Under the pieces are notes generated by a model. That model worked only from the letters and a program-made list of their open reading frames with translations, had not been told where the DNA came from and ran no database searches. The position numbers and the translations under genes are program-made. Below, piece by piece: positions 16,794-25,118 of a stretch of DNA of 43,863 nucleotides. The DNA comes from Enterobacteriaceae bacterium (lineage in GTDB: Bacteria; Pseudomonadota; Gammaproteobacteria; Enterobacterales; Enterobacteriaceae): assembly GCA_031253755.1 (NCBI GenBank), contig JAIRVT010000002.1, positions 1 to 43,863 on the forward strand. The letters are read 5' to 3'. Positions within the stretch are counted from its first letter, which is position 1, and every line of letters starts with the position of its first letter.

Positions 16794-17564
16794 TTACTGA
16801 TCAAACCAGTTAAGGTAGAAAGTATTGGTTTTGTCTGTCTTTTTTAAGATGGCTCCTAATTTTTGTGCAGCTTCGTTATTATAGCTAACAGTGACTCTTG
16901 AATTTTTATTATCTATCATGGCAGTTGAGAAACCAAGATCATAGGGGATATTATCGACAGTGATATAAAGATGTTTATTAAGTAATGCTGCTGCATTCTG
17001 AAGGTTATTCTTATCAGTCGATACCCCAAATCCCCAATCTCCATGAGGAGGTGATGTTGTTGTTGTAGAAACTGAAGAGGTAAAAGCAAATATTGGAATT
17101 TTTGTAATCTTGGCGTTTGCAGTTACAGTATTCGGAGGCATTTGTAGTTTAGTATTACCAAAATTGAATGCAACTGAATTCATACAACCCCATATTTGTT
17201 GCGTACCGAATGTTATGGTTTCTGAAGTAACATCTACAGACATCATACCGTAAGGTTCCCAATTACATGCCAGCATCTCCTGTATTTCAGGAGTCCAGGG
17301 GCCATTGCTGCCATTTTGAGTTATCTGTTGAATAGAGCTAAGTTCCGCTTGCACATCCTGCACATAAGTAAGATATACGTCAGAAGGCCAATTACTGAGC
17401 CTTACAGCCTGATGCAGGAACGATTGAATCATTGCCCACGGGAAAGTTCCTGGTGGTGTAGCGGCATCATTATCAATCTTAAATGAAGGATCGATCGTTA
17501 CCTGATATTTAAAATAATCAGGATCAAATAAACAATTATTATTTAATTTATTAACATCAGACAT
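16794..17564 (-). CDS. Tad2-like (DUF2829) two-domain protein B
   Basis: A 256-residue member. The start MSDVNKLNNNCLFDPDYF carries the Cys-Phe-Pro motif. The Tad2-like domain spans about residues 38-108: TFPWAMIQSFLHQAVRLSNW, PSDVYL, and PWTPEIQEMLACNWEPYG. The C-terminal domain shows MSVDVTS, QQIWGCMNSVAFNFG (where others have WGY and G), LLNKHLYITVDNIPYDLGFS and KLGAILKKTDKTNTFYLNWF. No signal peptide or membrane segment. It follows gene C by 73 bp and precedes A by 116 bp, with its own copy of the leader. Confidence 0.85.
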   Translation of the reverse strand: MSDVNKLNNNCLFDPDYFKYQVTIDPSFKIDNDAATPPGTFPWAMIQSFLHQAVRLSNWPSDVYLTYVQDVQAELSSIQQITQNGSNGPWTPEIQEMLACNWEPYGMMSVDVTSETITFGTQQIWGCMNSVAFNFGNTKLQMPPNTVTANAKITKIPIFAFTSSVSTTTTSPPHGDWGFGVSTDKNNLQNAAALLNKHLYITVDNIPYDLGFSTAMIDNKNSRVTVSYNNEAAQKLGAILKKTDKTNTFYLNWFDQ

Positions 17565-17607
17565 AAATACCTCACTTAATGGTTTATTAATAAAGGTTAT
17601 TTCATCT
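17565..17607 (-). repeat. Conserved leader, copy before gene B
   Basis: Same leader as at 16678-16722 with few differences; the ATG-AAA-TAA set and TTAAGTGAGGTATTT before the start codon are kept. Confidence 0.9.
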
Positions 17608-17610
17608 TAT

Positions 17611-17633
17611 GATCTTGGAAATATTTCAAGATT
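17611..17633 (-). repeat. Hairpin between genes C and B
   Basis: AATCTTGAAATATTTCCAAGATC-like arms (minus strand) pair over about 9 bp. It takes the place of the GGCCAC hairpin found in the other gaps, but differs in sequence, and lies next to the stop of gene C. Confidence 0.55.
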
Positions 17634-17637
17634 ATAA

Positions 17638-18024
17638 TCATGCAGTTGGGAAATTATAAATACCCCAATCACAGGACGTCATTTCCGGCACTTGTACTGC
17701 CCAAGATTGCGGAGGATTATTGCCGGATACTTTTACAATATCATCGATAATATTATTATTTTGTGGATTATATACAGGTTTAATATATGTGTCAGCAGGC
17801 CAACTATTTAACCTCGCAGGCGTATTCCTGAACACCTGAACTATTGCCCACGGAAAAGAATGCATGGGAGCAACGAAAATATCCTCAACAAGATATTTTT
17901 TCCCCGGCGAGGGAACAACGTAAACTCCGCCAACAGTGCATGTAGTTGTGTTTTCTACACCAGGAAGAAATTGCTCAGGCGTAAATGCACAATTATTACT
18001 TTCTAGTAGATTAACATCACACAT
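17638..18024 (-). CDS. Tad2-like protein C, N-terminal domain only
   Basis: A 128-residue member consisting of the Cys-Phe-Pro start (NNCAFTPEQFLPGVEN) and one Tad2-like domain (HSFPWAIVQVFRNTPARLNS, WPADTYIKP, SWAVQVPEMTSCDWGIYNF), ending four residues after the domain. The C-terminal domain of its neighbours is missing. The extra segment VGGVYVVPSPGKKYLVEDIF lies between motif and domain. The stop codon is followed by a hairpin and the leader of gene B, so the loss looks like a clean deletion or an original single-domain form, close in layout to phage Tad2, which is a single domain. It may be functional. Confidence 0.75.
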   Translation of the reverse strand: MCDVNLLESNNCAFTPEQFLPGVENTTTCTVGGVYVVPSPGKKYLVEDIFVAPMHSFPWAIVQVFRNTPARLNSWPADTYIKPVYNPQNNNIIDDIVKVSGNNPPQSWAVQVPEMTSCDWGIYNFPTA

Positions 18025-18070
18025 AAATACCTCACTTAATGATTTTATTAATAAAGGTTATTTCATTCTG
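18025..18070 (-). repeat. Conserved leader, copy before gene C
   Basis: Same leader with one extra T (46 bases). It carries GAGG at the usual place and the ATG-AAA-TAA set. Confidence 0.9.
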
Positions 18071-18111
18071 TTAAATAAAATCTCATCATTATAGGGAATT
18101 CCATTATTATC

Positions 18112-18131
18112 TAAGGTCACGTAGTGACCTT
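18112..18131 (-). repeat. Internal hairpin between genes D and C with paired base change
   Basis: AAGGTCAC-GTA-GTGACCTT: compared with AAGGCCAC-GTA-GTGGCCTT elsewhere, both arms change together so pairing is kept. No T run follows on the minus strand. Confidence 0.75.
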
Positions 18132-18156
18132 GGAAAATAGTGTATGACTTCAATCA

Positions 18157-18978
18157 TTATTGATCAGACCAGAAAAGGGCACAATGAACGATTATTTGTT
18201 CAAGGCCAAATGGTCCGAGTACTAATTGGGAATATTTTTCTAATACAGCCCCTGCTTTTTGTGCATCAAATTGACTATAGCTAACAGTGGCTGTCTGATT
18301 GTCATTGCTTATAATGGAATTTCCGACGCCAAGATAGTAGCGTGTTTCACCAAGAGTGATATAAAAATGTTTACTAATTAACACCTTTGCAAGAGAAAGA
18401 TCATTCTGACTAAAGGATATCTCAAATACCAAAGTTCCAAGATTAGTTGTAGTTATATCTCGTGTGAAAGTCAATTGTAAAACATTTATAATAAAAGTAC
18501 TGTTAGTTAGCGCATTAGGGACACTTGTTAACCCAGATAAAGAACCAAAACGTTTCTCACCCGGTGCTAAATTACCCTTTCCAGATAGATAACCCCAACT
18601 TTGCTGATCCTTTCCAGGTATGCCAGTACCAGAAAAAATACCGCAATATAACAGGCCATGAGGAATCCAATCACAGGCCAGTACATCTTCTACCGTAGCA
18701 AACCAAAATGCGTTTACGAATTGATTATCTTTATCTTTCTGTTGAACAGAAAAAAGTTTTCCTTCCTTAAGTACGGGCTGAAGGTATGTACCTGCGGGCC
18801 AACTAGTACGAGTAACGGGTTGATCTTTATATAGTTGAACCATTGCTCCAGGGAAAGTTCTGTATGGTGTAGCAGCATCATTCTTAATCGTATATGACGG
18901 TTTGATATCTACCTGAACGGTAAAATCCTTAGGGTCAAATGAGCATGGTTTATTATTTGACATAGTAACTTCAGACAT
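18157..18978 (-). CDS. Tad2-like (DUF2829) two-domain protein D
   Basis: The longest two-domain member of its operon (273 residues) and its first gene. Start MSEVTMSNNKPCSFDPKDF, then a Tad2-like domain at about 37-115: TFPGAMVQLYKDQPVTRTSW (Gly replaces the usual Trp after Pro), PAGTYLQP, and FWFATVEDVLACDWIPHG. The C-terminal part has QSWGYLSGKGNL, FGSLSGL, LISKHFYITLGETRYYLG, KAGAVLEKYSQ, with a longer tail (GPFGLEQIIVHCALFWSDQ). A promoter TTGAGA-N17-TAATAT lies at 19042-19070, giving a leader of roughly 57 bases. Genes C, B and A follow without new promoters that I can see, so D-C-B-A reads as one unit. Confidence 0.85.
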   Translation of the reverse strand: MSEVTMSNNKPCSFDPKDFTVQVDIKPSYTIKNDAATPYRTFPGAMVQLYKDQPVTRTSWPAGTYLQPVLKEGKLFSVQQKDKDNQFVNAFWFATVEDVLACDWIPHGLLYCGIFSGTGIPGKDQQSWGYLSGKGNLAPGEKRFGSLSGLTSVPNALTNSTFIINVLQLTFTRDITTTNLGTLVFEISFSQNDLSLAKVLISKHFYITLGETRYYLGVGNSIISNDNQTATVSYSQFDAQKAGAVLEKYSQLVLGPFGLEQIIVHCALFWSDQ

Positions 18979-19023
18979 AAATACCTCACTTAATGGTTTA
19001 TTAATAAAGGCTATTTCATTCTG
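18979..19023 (-). repeat. Conserved leader, copy before gene D
   Basis: 45 bases as in the other copies; here the small set reads ATG-AAA-TAG, so the stop is kept although one base changed. Confidence 0.9.
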
Positions 19024-19041
19024 TTTCTAAATTACCGGATT

Positions 19042-19166
19042 ATATTATTTCGGTTAATATTTGATCTCAATAGAAAACCTAGCAATAGCACAAATACGAA
19101 TTAAAATAGTCTGCAATGCTATAAAGCTAATTTATTCATCGGATAGATAAGTCGGCAAGGTGTAAA
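19042..19166 (-). promoter_or_regulatory. Promoter and upstream box of the D-C-B-A unit
   Basis: On the minus strand: -35 TTGAGA (19065-19070), 17-base spacer beginning TCAAA, -10 TAATAT (19042-19047). A box TTTACACCTT (19157-19166) lies 86 bases upstream of the -35 and is joined to a second shared block AATAAATTAG. The same arrangement recurs in front of the other four units. Confidence 0.8.
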
Positions 19167-19372
19167 TATAGTGGTTGGTTCGGAGTGGTAATGCTATTTC
19201 TTTAATATACAAGTTATTATCTATTTTAAAACAATGAAATTATCACAATGCAATATTTAAATAATTTAAGAAATAACCTATATGTTTTGTTTGGTTACGA
19301 AATTTATTTATTGAGTTTTATTATTGGTGGTTTATAAATGTTTTTTATATTTAATTAATTTCAAGTTGTAAT

Positions 19373-19405
19373 CCAGCTTCAAGATAACACTCATCTTGAA
19401 GCTGG
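19373..19405. repeat. 12-bp palindromic stem-loop
   Basis: CCAGCTTCAAGA and its exact complement flank nine bases; AATCC before it resembles the CCAATCCAA of the palindromic repeats at 29833 and 42364. Confidence 0.7.
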
Positions 19406-19490
19406 ATTGGTTTATGATAATGAAGACCCAAATTAAAAGCCATATTACGTTTCTGAAGCATGATGGTGTATGCCTTTCATCTTTGTGTAT

Positions 19491-19520
19491 TTACATCTCC
19501 CCGTGTAGCAGGAGATGTAA
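19491..19520 (-). terminator. Hairpin downstream of the fimbrial operon
   Basis: A perfect 10-bp stem (TTACATCTCC / GGAGATGTAA) with a CCGTGTAGCA loop lies 48 bases past the adhesin stop. On the minus strand the tail is ATACAC, so termination may be weak; it may instead be a repeat of the CCCCGC stem-loop family. Confidence 0.45.
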
Positions 19521-19568
19521 GCGGTGCATACCGTAACGTGTAATTTGAATAGTAATGCCATAGTGTGG

Positions 19569-20654
19569 TTAATAAAACGTCGCAGTTACACTAAATTCTG
19601 CTGTTATTGGATTTGGAGGATGAGAATCTGCTGCCTGAAGAGGTACTGGCCTAACGATAAAATTTAAAGTTGCTGAAGGAGATAATTCGGTGAGTCTAAT
19701 CGGAGTTTGGTTAAAGAAGTTTATTATTTTGTCGGCGTTATGAAAAATAAAGTCATCATTTTTTTCATCGAACATAACCTTAAAACCAATACTGTCATTG
19801 TTGGATTTTAAGACGTCAGGTTGTGCAGACGATATTGCCGTGGTCGCGCCTGCCGGTCTGAATGTTAAGCTAAAGCCCATGGGGAGTGCTTGATTAGGGA
19901 AATCAGGTATTGCGCCGGGGGTTGCGCAGCTAATAAGAATAGAACCACTAACCAGATAACTGGGGTCTTGATTTAATATATTGTTGTATATCAAATTGTT
20001 TGGGAAAGTAAAATCTTTTAAAATACGTAGATCGCAGGTTTTTATGTTGTTGTCTATTGTTGTAATACTCAAACCTGACGAGAAATTTTTTTTATCCAGA
20101 GTGTGATAGGCTGCTTGTGTATCAAGATAACCAAATTTTACACCAAACTGACCATTTTGAGCTGTCTTAACTTCGCCATTAGTCCCTTCAGGAATTGTCA
20201 CTGATGCAGTTTTATATAACGCCAGCAGGATATCAACGGTTGTTCCCTGCCAGTTTTTATCTAACTTATTACCCTTTGTGCTGAGTTCAGCGGGTCCGAG
20301 AACTTCGGAAGATGAACGTTCAGTCACTTTAATTTTATAACCAATACCGGGAATATTTGTTGGAATCGGTGTGTCAATCGGCGTAGGTGCAGTCCCATCA
20401 GGCACGTCCGGGTACCAATAAACAAAAGAATCAATGAATTCAGTGTTGGCTGTGCATTTTATTGGCAAACTTTTCACTATGGGGTATTCACCAATAAGAT
20501 TCTGATTATTTTCATAGGGCATATTCGCCGGAATAGAAAGTGTTATCCCCGAACCGGGTGTAATGTCAGGAATCGGGAGGCAATATGGATCACTGGCAGA
20601 ATAAGTACTATAAAAATACAGGCAGAAACAAAAAATAAATGATTTTATTTTCAT
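19569..20654 (-). CDS. Fimbrial tip adhesin-like protein
   Basis: A 361-residue secreted protein, last gene of the fimbrial operon. A signal peptide (MKIKSFIFCFCLYFYSTYSA) precedes SDPYCLPIPDITPG. The length and layout are those of two-domain tip adhesins: an N-terminal receptor-binding half (to about residue 200) and a C-terminal pilin-like half beginning near KTCDLRILKDF, with a second Cys in ISCATPG and the alternating C-terminal strand ITAEFSVTATFY (Phe/Tyr at the end) for chaperone binding. The receptor is not predictable. ATG 20654 has AGGTG eight bases upstream and starts 11 bases after the upstream gene. Confidence 0.8.
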   Translation of the reverse strand: MKIKSFIFCFCLYFYSTYSASDPYCLPIPDITPGSGITLSIPANMPYENNQNLIGEYPIVKSLPIKCTANTEFIDSFVYWYPDVPDGTAPTPIDTPIPTNIPGIGYKIKVTERSSSEVLGPAELSTKGNKLDKNWQGTTVDILLALYKTASVTIPEGTNGEVKTAQNGQFGVKFGYLDTQAAYHTLDKKNFSSGLSITTIDNNIKTCDLRILKDFTFPNNLIYNNILNQDPSYLVSGSILISCATPGAIPDFPNQALPMGFSLTFRPAGATTAISSAQPDVLKSNNDSIGFKVMFDEKNDDFIFHNADKIINFFNQTPIRLTELSPSATLNFIVRPVPLQAADSHPPNPITAEFSVTATFY

Positions 20655-20665
20655 ATTATATGCAC

Positions 20666-21253
20666 CTATGAATATATAACCGTATATTTGACCGTTGATG
20701 TAATAATACCGGGTTTAGAACCGCCACTTGGGTTTGTCGCAAAAATGGTTGCCCTAAAAATAAAATTGCTACCATAACTTCCAATAGCATCTCCTGACAT
20801 TATCTGCTGAACCAAGGGAGGGTTGCTTGCTTTGATAAGAACGGGAGCTCCATCGGATTTAATCCATTCAAGTCTTATGGCATAGCCAACGCTGGCAATT
20901 TTGGCGTCTTCTGGATTGTTCAGGCCGAATGTATTTGCAAAATAATCACCATTATCAGCATCAGGGGGATTATTCGAAAAATTCAGAGTGATATTCTGAA
21001 GGCCCGTATCACAATTTGAGAACCCAATGATAAATTGAGTCCAGGGAGCACTATTCTGCGTCTTTGTGGTATTGAATGGATGCAGTGGCACTAAAATATT
21101 GCCATCATCGGTCAGATTACAGGTTGCATATGAGATATTTGCAGTAATGGTGATATTCAGGGGCTGGGATTGATCCGCCCCAACATACCCCGGCACACCC
21201 ATGATCAACAGACCATGTACCAACCCCCACAACAGAACCTTCTTCATCACCAT
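20666..21253 (-). CDS. Minor fimbrial subunit
   Basis: A 195-residue pilin-like protein with a signal peptide (MKKVLLWGLVHGLLIMGVPG, cleavage near YVGA-DQ), first Cys in SYATCNLTDDG and second in GFSNCDTGLQNI, the usual disulfide of pilins, then the family pattern of GYAIRLEW and a C-terminal strand STVKYTVIYS. It probably joins tip and shaft. It starts four bases after the chaperone ends. Start could be ATG 21253 or the second Met two codons later. Confidence 0.85.
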   Translation of the reverse strand: MVMKKVLLWGLVHGLLIMGVPGYVGADQSQPLNITITANISYATCNLTDDGNILVPLHPFNTTKTQNSAPWTQFIIGFSNCDTGLQNITLNFSNNPPDADNGDYFANTFGLNNPEDAKIASVGYAIRLEWIKSDGAPVLIKASNPPLVQQIMSGDAIGSYGSNFIFRATIFATNPSGGSKPGIITSTVKYTVIYS

Positions 21254-21257
21254 GCAC

Positions 21258-21932
21258 TCACTTTAAGTTGTACTTGCGGCGGCCGCCGTAATCATCCACC
21301 GCTTCCACTTCCACCGCGCCATTGAGCGGCTGCTGGAGATTCACTTCACTAAACGGGGCAAACTGGCTTAAGGCTTTATCCACACCTTCGCTCAGTTTTA
21401 GTTTTTTGCCGTTTACCGAAACTTCCGTCACCGCAAAATAGTAGGGCGTCGGGTTTTTCAGAATATTGCCATTGGCTTTGAGCTGTTGTTCAGCACCGGC
21501 GCGGCCTTCAATCAGCGTTGTCGGGCGATAAAACAGCTTCACCTGCGTGTTCATTGCCAACGACAGCACATTCTCGCCCTCTTTGGGAGCAGGAGGGATT
21601 TCCTGTACATTCAGCCAAAACAGCGATTCCCGATCCTTCGGCAGGTTAGGGTTGATATTGATTAAGCGGATAATCTGCTTTTGTTTGGCATCAACGCGGA
21701 AAAACGTCGGTGCCGGTGTGAAAAACACCTCATCTTTCGGCTGCGTGGTATTGTCTATCCACACCTGCCCGCCGAACGTCACGTTGGCGTGGTTAGTCAC
21801 TTCAACGGAAATATTTTTTCGCCCTTCCGGGTAAATAAAACGGGTGCTATCCAGCGTAAACGCCGCCATTGCCTGACTGCTCAGTACCAGACCGAGTGCT
21901 AACGTAATAAAAAGACGCGGTTGTTTATTCAC
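21258..21932 (-). CDS. Periplasmic fimbrial chaperone (PapD family)
   Basis: It folds pilins in the periplasm by donor-strand complementation and hands them to the usher. The 224-residue protein has a signal peptide (NKQPRLFITLALGLVLSSQA-MA), the subunit-anchoring Arg in DSTRFIYPEGRKN, the RESLFWLNVQEIPP motif, and the Lys in NTQVKLFYRPTTL. I start it at GTG 21932, which overlaps the usher end (TTGTGAATAA) and has AGAGG six bases before it; the open frame runs further up to 22196 but lies wholly inside the usher gene in another frame. The coupling with usher is typical. Confidence 0.9.
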   Translation of the reverse strand: MNKQPRLFITLALGLVLSSQAMAAFTLDSTRFIYPEGRKNISVEVTNHANVTFGGQVWIDNTTQPKDEVFFTPAPTFFRVDAKQKQIIRLININPNLPKDRESLFWLNVQEIPPAPKEGENVLSLAMNTQVKLFYRPTTLIEGRAGAEQQLKANGNILKNPTPYYFAVTEVSVNGKKLKLSEGVDKALSQFAPFSEVNLQQPLNGAVEVEAVDDYGGRRKYNLK

Positions 21933-24453
21933 AATGAACCTCTTTGGCTTTATTTTCTCCCGCAACGATGCCCTGCATACTGAAGCGGCACTGTTGCCCG
22001 TTTTGCTGCTGAACCGTGATGGACGCCGGTGACTCCGTAACGTTAACCAGCAGGATGCCGCCATCAGCGACAAAGCCCGCGTAGACGTCCTTCTCCGTCC
22101 GGGCGGAGCTGCCCAGCGGGAGCGGTTTGCCATCACGCCCGACGACCCGCAGGATGTAACGATGAATTTCGGTATGGCCGAATTCGCGGTAAACAATGGC
22201 GCGCTCCGTCGGCACCACGCTGTAAACGGTGTTTAACAGTTCCACATTTTCCGGCACCTGTTCGGTATTAATGCGGATCGAGTTGTTGCTGTAAGGAGAG
22301 ACATACAGCACGGTATTGCCCTGACTGTTGGTAGGCTGTGAGTTGTTAAAGCGTACGCCCGGTATCCCTTTTAGGTTGACCACCGCGACAGTGCTGCTCT
22401 GCTCACGGGCGAACAGCAAGCCGGTTGGCACAGTACCAATCACCGAACCGGAGACGCTGGCGGACAGCGTGGAGTTGCTGCTGTAAGCCGAGCTGCTTTG
22501 TGACGCGCTGAAATTGGTCTGCACCGCATCAAAGGCGACACCGGTATAGGCGGAGATGCTTTTCGAATCGCGGTTCAGGCTGCTGTTCAGGTTGTAATTC
22601 ACCCGCTCATTAAAGCGGCCGGAGAAACCGGTATTAAAGGTGGTGTTGCCGTCACGGTTATAGTTGACACTGGAGTTACTGTAGTAATCTTGCCCGAAGG
22701 CGGAGAACGGAATACTGACGCTGAATGAGGCGCCGTAATTACCCCGGTCAAAATAATAATATTTGCTGTAATTGGCATTCAGGTTAAGGAAGACGCGCTT
22801 GATCGAGGTGCTGATCCCCAGATTGGCACCGATATCACTTCTCCGGTGCTGGCGATAGGTTTGTGCCCAGCCGGATAAGCTGACGTAGCTGTTATCAAAA
22901 TTATGGGTCAGCGTGCCTTCATACCTTGCCTTGCGGTTATCCGGGTAGCGGTAGGTCGGGTTAAATTCAGCGAAATCGACATACTTTTCCCCCGTATAGT
23001 GGTAGCTCATCAATTGCAGATTGGTTTTTTCGGTCAGCCCCTTGGCGTATTTCACTCTGGCGCTGAAACCCATTTGTGTGGTGGACGGGTTATCTTTTTT
23101 ATAGATATCAGGGAAGCCAGTACCGGGAAAATCCGCGCCGGGAGAATAACTGTTGGGGAAATAGCTATCGCGGTAATAGCTATCACGATAGTAGCTGCTG
23201 GAATAATAGCTATAGGGAGAATTACTGTTATCGAAAACACTGCGTGCGCCGTTCACGCTGACAGAAAGCGCGCCGAGCAGCCCAAAATCCCGCGTCAGCC
23301 CAAGGCCGAGGCTCTGGTAATCTTTATGCAGGATCAAAGCGGTATTCAGGGTAAAAGGCTCAAAACCGTAATCCAGACTGGCGAGGGTGAAAAGCCCTTT
23401 GACATCACGGTGCCGGCGGGTGCCATCGGTGCGGGTTCCCACCACCAGATTGTAGTTAAAATCCCCTGAGCGCAGCAGGGTGGGCAGCGTCGTCACCGGA
23501 TAGGTACGGACAGTTTTTTCGCCGTTTTCTTCCTCGACAGTGACGGTTAAATCACCATTGCCGATAGGGGTGATATCCCGCAGCGAATAGGCGCCGGGAG
23601 GAACGATTTGGTTGTGGAGGGTGTAACTGCCTTGAGTGATGGTGATGCGGGCGTTGCTGTTGGCGACACCGGAAATCACCGGTGAATAGCCGCGCTGCGA
23701 CCACGGCACCATGCTGCTGTCGGAACGCAGCGCTGCGCCGTAAAAGCCGAAATCCGGCAGTAGGGTACTGGCAGTCTGGGTTTTGCCCAGGATCAGGTTG
23801 CCACGAATCGGCGCAATGGCGGTATAGAGCCGCGCATCGGGTGTCGAGAAACCCTGCCCGCTATAGGTACTGGTTTGCCCGGCTAATACCCAACGCCCCA
23901 GATTGGCATTCAGTTCGACATTGCCGTAAAACTGGGTTTTATTGTCATAGGAAGATTTGCGGGCATTGCCGTAATAGGTCAGGCGAAAACCCGGAATACC
24001 GTAATCCCAGTTTTCCGCGGCTAATTTATCAAGCACGGCAATTTGCGGAATGCTGAATGTCAGGGTCTGCATTCCGGTATTTAAGGTGATTTTCGCGCCG
24101 GGAAAACGGCCCAGAATATAACATTGGCGTTGTTGATCAAAATAAGGGGCGAACTCTGCCAGTTTAATTGGCAGAGCCGCAGCCGCGATCCATTCGGTGG
24201 ACAGGCATAATTCATCCGCCTCTTGTGGCGAAACCATTAATACCTGCCGCCCCAAACCTTCGCGGTTAAATTTAATATCCACGACATACTGGCCTTCCGG
24301 GTATTTTTCCGTTGCCAATAATATCGTCGGAATATTCCCTTTTGCACCACCGCGAATAAAATCCAGATTCAGGTCACTTTTTTCAGCCTGTGCGCTGAAC
24401 CCGGATAATATCAGCATGATCCATAAGGGCGACCTGATAATACAGGTGCGCAT
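21925..24453 (-). CDS. Outer membrane fimbrial usher (PapC/FimD family)
   Basis: The usher forms the pore through which pilins are assembled. The 842-residue protein has a signal peptide (CIIRSPLWIMLILSGFSAQA), the N-terminal chaperone-binding domain (LNLDFIRGGAKG... GQYVVDIKFN), a long beta barrel with plug (GYSPVISGVANSNARITITQ), and C-terminal domains ending HRYILRVVGRDGKPLPLGSS ... FSMQGIVAGENKAKEVHCE with the terminal Cys. ATG 24453 is chosen because AGAGGA precedes it; a second in-frame ATG lies 30 bases upstream. About residues 405-450 contain a Tyr/Ser/Asp-rich insert with YYRDSYYRDSYFPNSY, not typical of ushers. Its GC content is higher than that of the pilin genes beside it. Confidence 0.93.
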   Translation of the reverse strand: MRTCIIRSPLWIMLILSGFSAQAEKSDLNLDFIRGGAKGNIPTILLATEKYPEGQYVVDIKFNREGLGRQVLMVSPQEADELCLSTEWIAAAALPIKLAEFAPYFDQQRQCYILGRFPGAKITLNTGMQTLTFSIPQIAVLDKLAAENWDYGIPGFRLTYYGNARKSSYDNKTQFYGNVELNANLGRWVLAGQTSTYSGQGFSTPDARLYTAIAPIRGNLILGKTQTASTLLPDFGFYGAALRSDSSMVPWSQRGYSPVISGVANSNARITITQGSYTLHNQIVPPGAYSLRDITPIGNGDLTVTVEEENGEKTVRTYPVTTLPTLLRSGDFNYNLVVGTRTDGTRRHRDVKGLFTLASLDYGFEPFTLNTALILHKDYQSLGLGLTRDFGLLGALSVSVNGARSVFDNSNSPYSYYSSSYYRDSYYRDSYFPNSYSPGADFPGTGFPDIYKKDNPSTTQMGFSARVKYAKGLTEKTNLQLMSYHYTGEKYVDFAEFNPTYRYPDNRKARYEGTLTHNFDNSYVSLSGWAQTYRQHRRSDIGANLGISTSIKRVFLNLNANYSKYYYFDRGNYGASFSVSIPFSAFGQDYYSNSSVNYNRDGNTTFNTGFSGRFNERVNYNLNSSLNRDSKSISAYTGVAFDAVQTNFSASQSSSAYSSNSTLSASVSGSVIGTVPTGLLFAREQSSTVAVVNLKGIPGVRFNNSQPTNSQGNTVLYVSPYSNNSIRINTEQVPENVELLNTVYSVVPTERAIVYREFGHTEIHRYILRVVGRDGKPLPLGSSARTEKDVYAGFVADGGILLVNVTESPASITVQQQNGQQCRFSMQGIVAGENKAKEVHCE

Positions 24454-24575
24454 AAGCCCATCCTCTAAATTCAAACAAAACACGCAATATTTAATTTATT
24501 TGCCTTACCTTGGTGGAAATTAAATATAAGGTGGGGCGGTGTTTTTGGTTATTTATTTCGGGTGATGCTGGGTGA

Positions 24576-25118
24576 TTATTTATAGGCTATTGCATAACTT
24601 GCACTAGCTTCAACACTTCCTGTTTCAGCTTTCCCATTACTAATATTTACCATTTTCACACTATAACTAGGAGTAATTGGACCGGTTCCAGTAAATACTG
24701 TGTCCTGATTACCTTGACCTTCAGTAATAGGTGTTGTAGGTGTCGCTGTAATACCTTCAGTAACATCAGGAGTGATTTGAACAGCTACATCTTTTGATGT
24801 TCCTGTACTTCGGATACCTTTAGGCCCAAGCCCAGAAGCTTGCCAAGATACAGTGACTGTTGTTGCTGTTGCACATCCTGCATCACTACCAGCAGTTGGT
24901 ACCAGCTTAAATGTCTTTGGTGTTGAAGCTGGGTCATCACTTTTCATATTCCCCAGTTTTATAAGATTATTCTCTCCATCAGTTGATTCTGGGCTAATAT
25001 TGCAGGTGATGTCACTTACTGAACCACTAAACATAATTATTCCACCATCTTGATCAGCGTAAACTATCCCTGAAGCCATCACACTTACCACCAATGCCGT
25101 TATCGCTAATTTGTTCAT
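24576..25118 (-). CDS. Major fimbrial subunit
   Basis: First gene of the operon and likely shaft pilin: 180 residues with signal peptide (MNKLAITALVVSVMASGIVY-A), start of mature chain DQDGGIIMFSGSVSD, disulfide Cys pair in DITCNISPES and SDAGCATATT, and C-terminal strand SVEASASYAIAYK with the penultimate Tyr region used for donor-strand exchange. AGGAAAGTTT precedes the ATG. 122 bases separate it from the usher, enough for a partial stop signal that would favour pilin over usher, though I see no strong hairpin. I do not equate it with the characterised Xenorhabdus MrxA; it is too diverged to say. Confidence 0.87.
   Translation of the reverse strand: MNKLAITALVVSVMASGIVYADQDGGIIMFSGSVSDITCNISPESTDGENNLIKLGNMKSDDPASTPKTFKLVPTAGSDAGCATATTVTVSWQASGLGPKGIRSTGTSKDVAVQITPDVTEGITATPTTPITEGQGNQDTVFTGTGPITPSYSVKMVNISNGKAETGSVEASASYAIAYK

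Larger units (their letters stand above)
19024..19568. other. Region between array gene D and the fimbrial operon
   Basis: It holds the D promoter, about 200 AT-rich bases without signal, and two perfect stem-loops: CCAGCTTCAAGA (19373-19384) with TCTTGAAGCTGG (19394-19405), and TTACATCTCC (19491-19500) with GGAGATGTAA (19511-19520). No gene is seen. Confidence 0.5.

Noticed and set aside
19441-19550. Possible small mobile element with ATTACGTT...AACGTGTAAT ends
   Set aside because: The arms match poorly (several mismatches and gaps) and no second copy was seen in the window.
21933-22196. N-terminal extension of the fimbrial chaperone by 88 residues
   Set aside because: The extension lies wholly inside the usher gene in another frame; GTG 21932 with AGAGG and a normal signal peptide explains the start.
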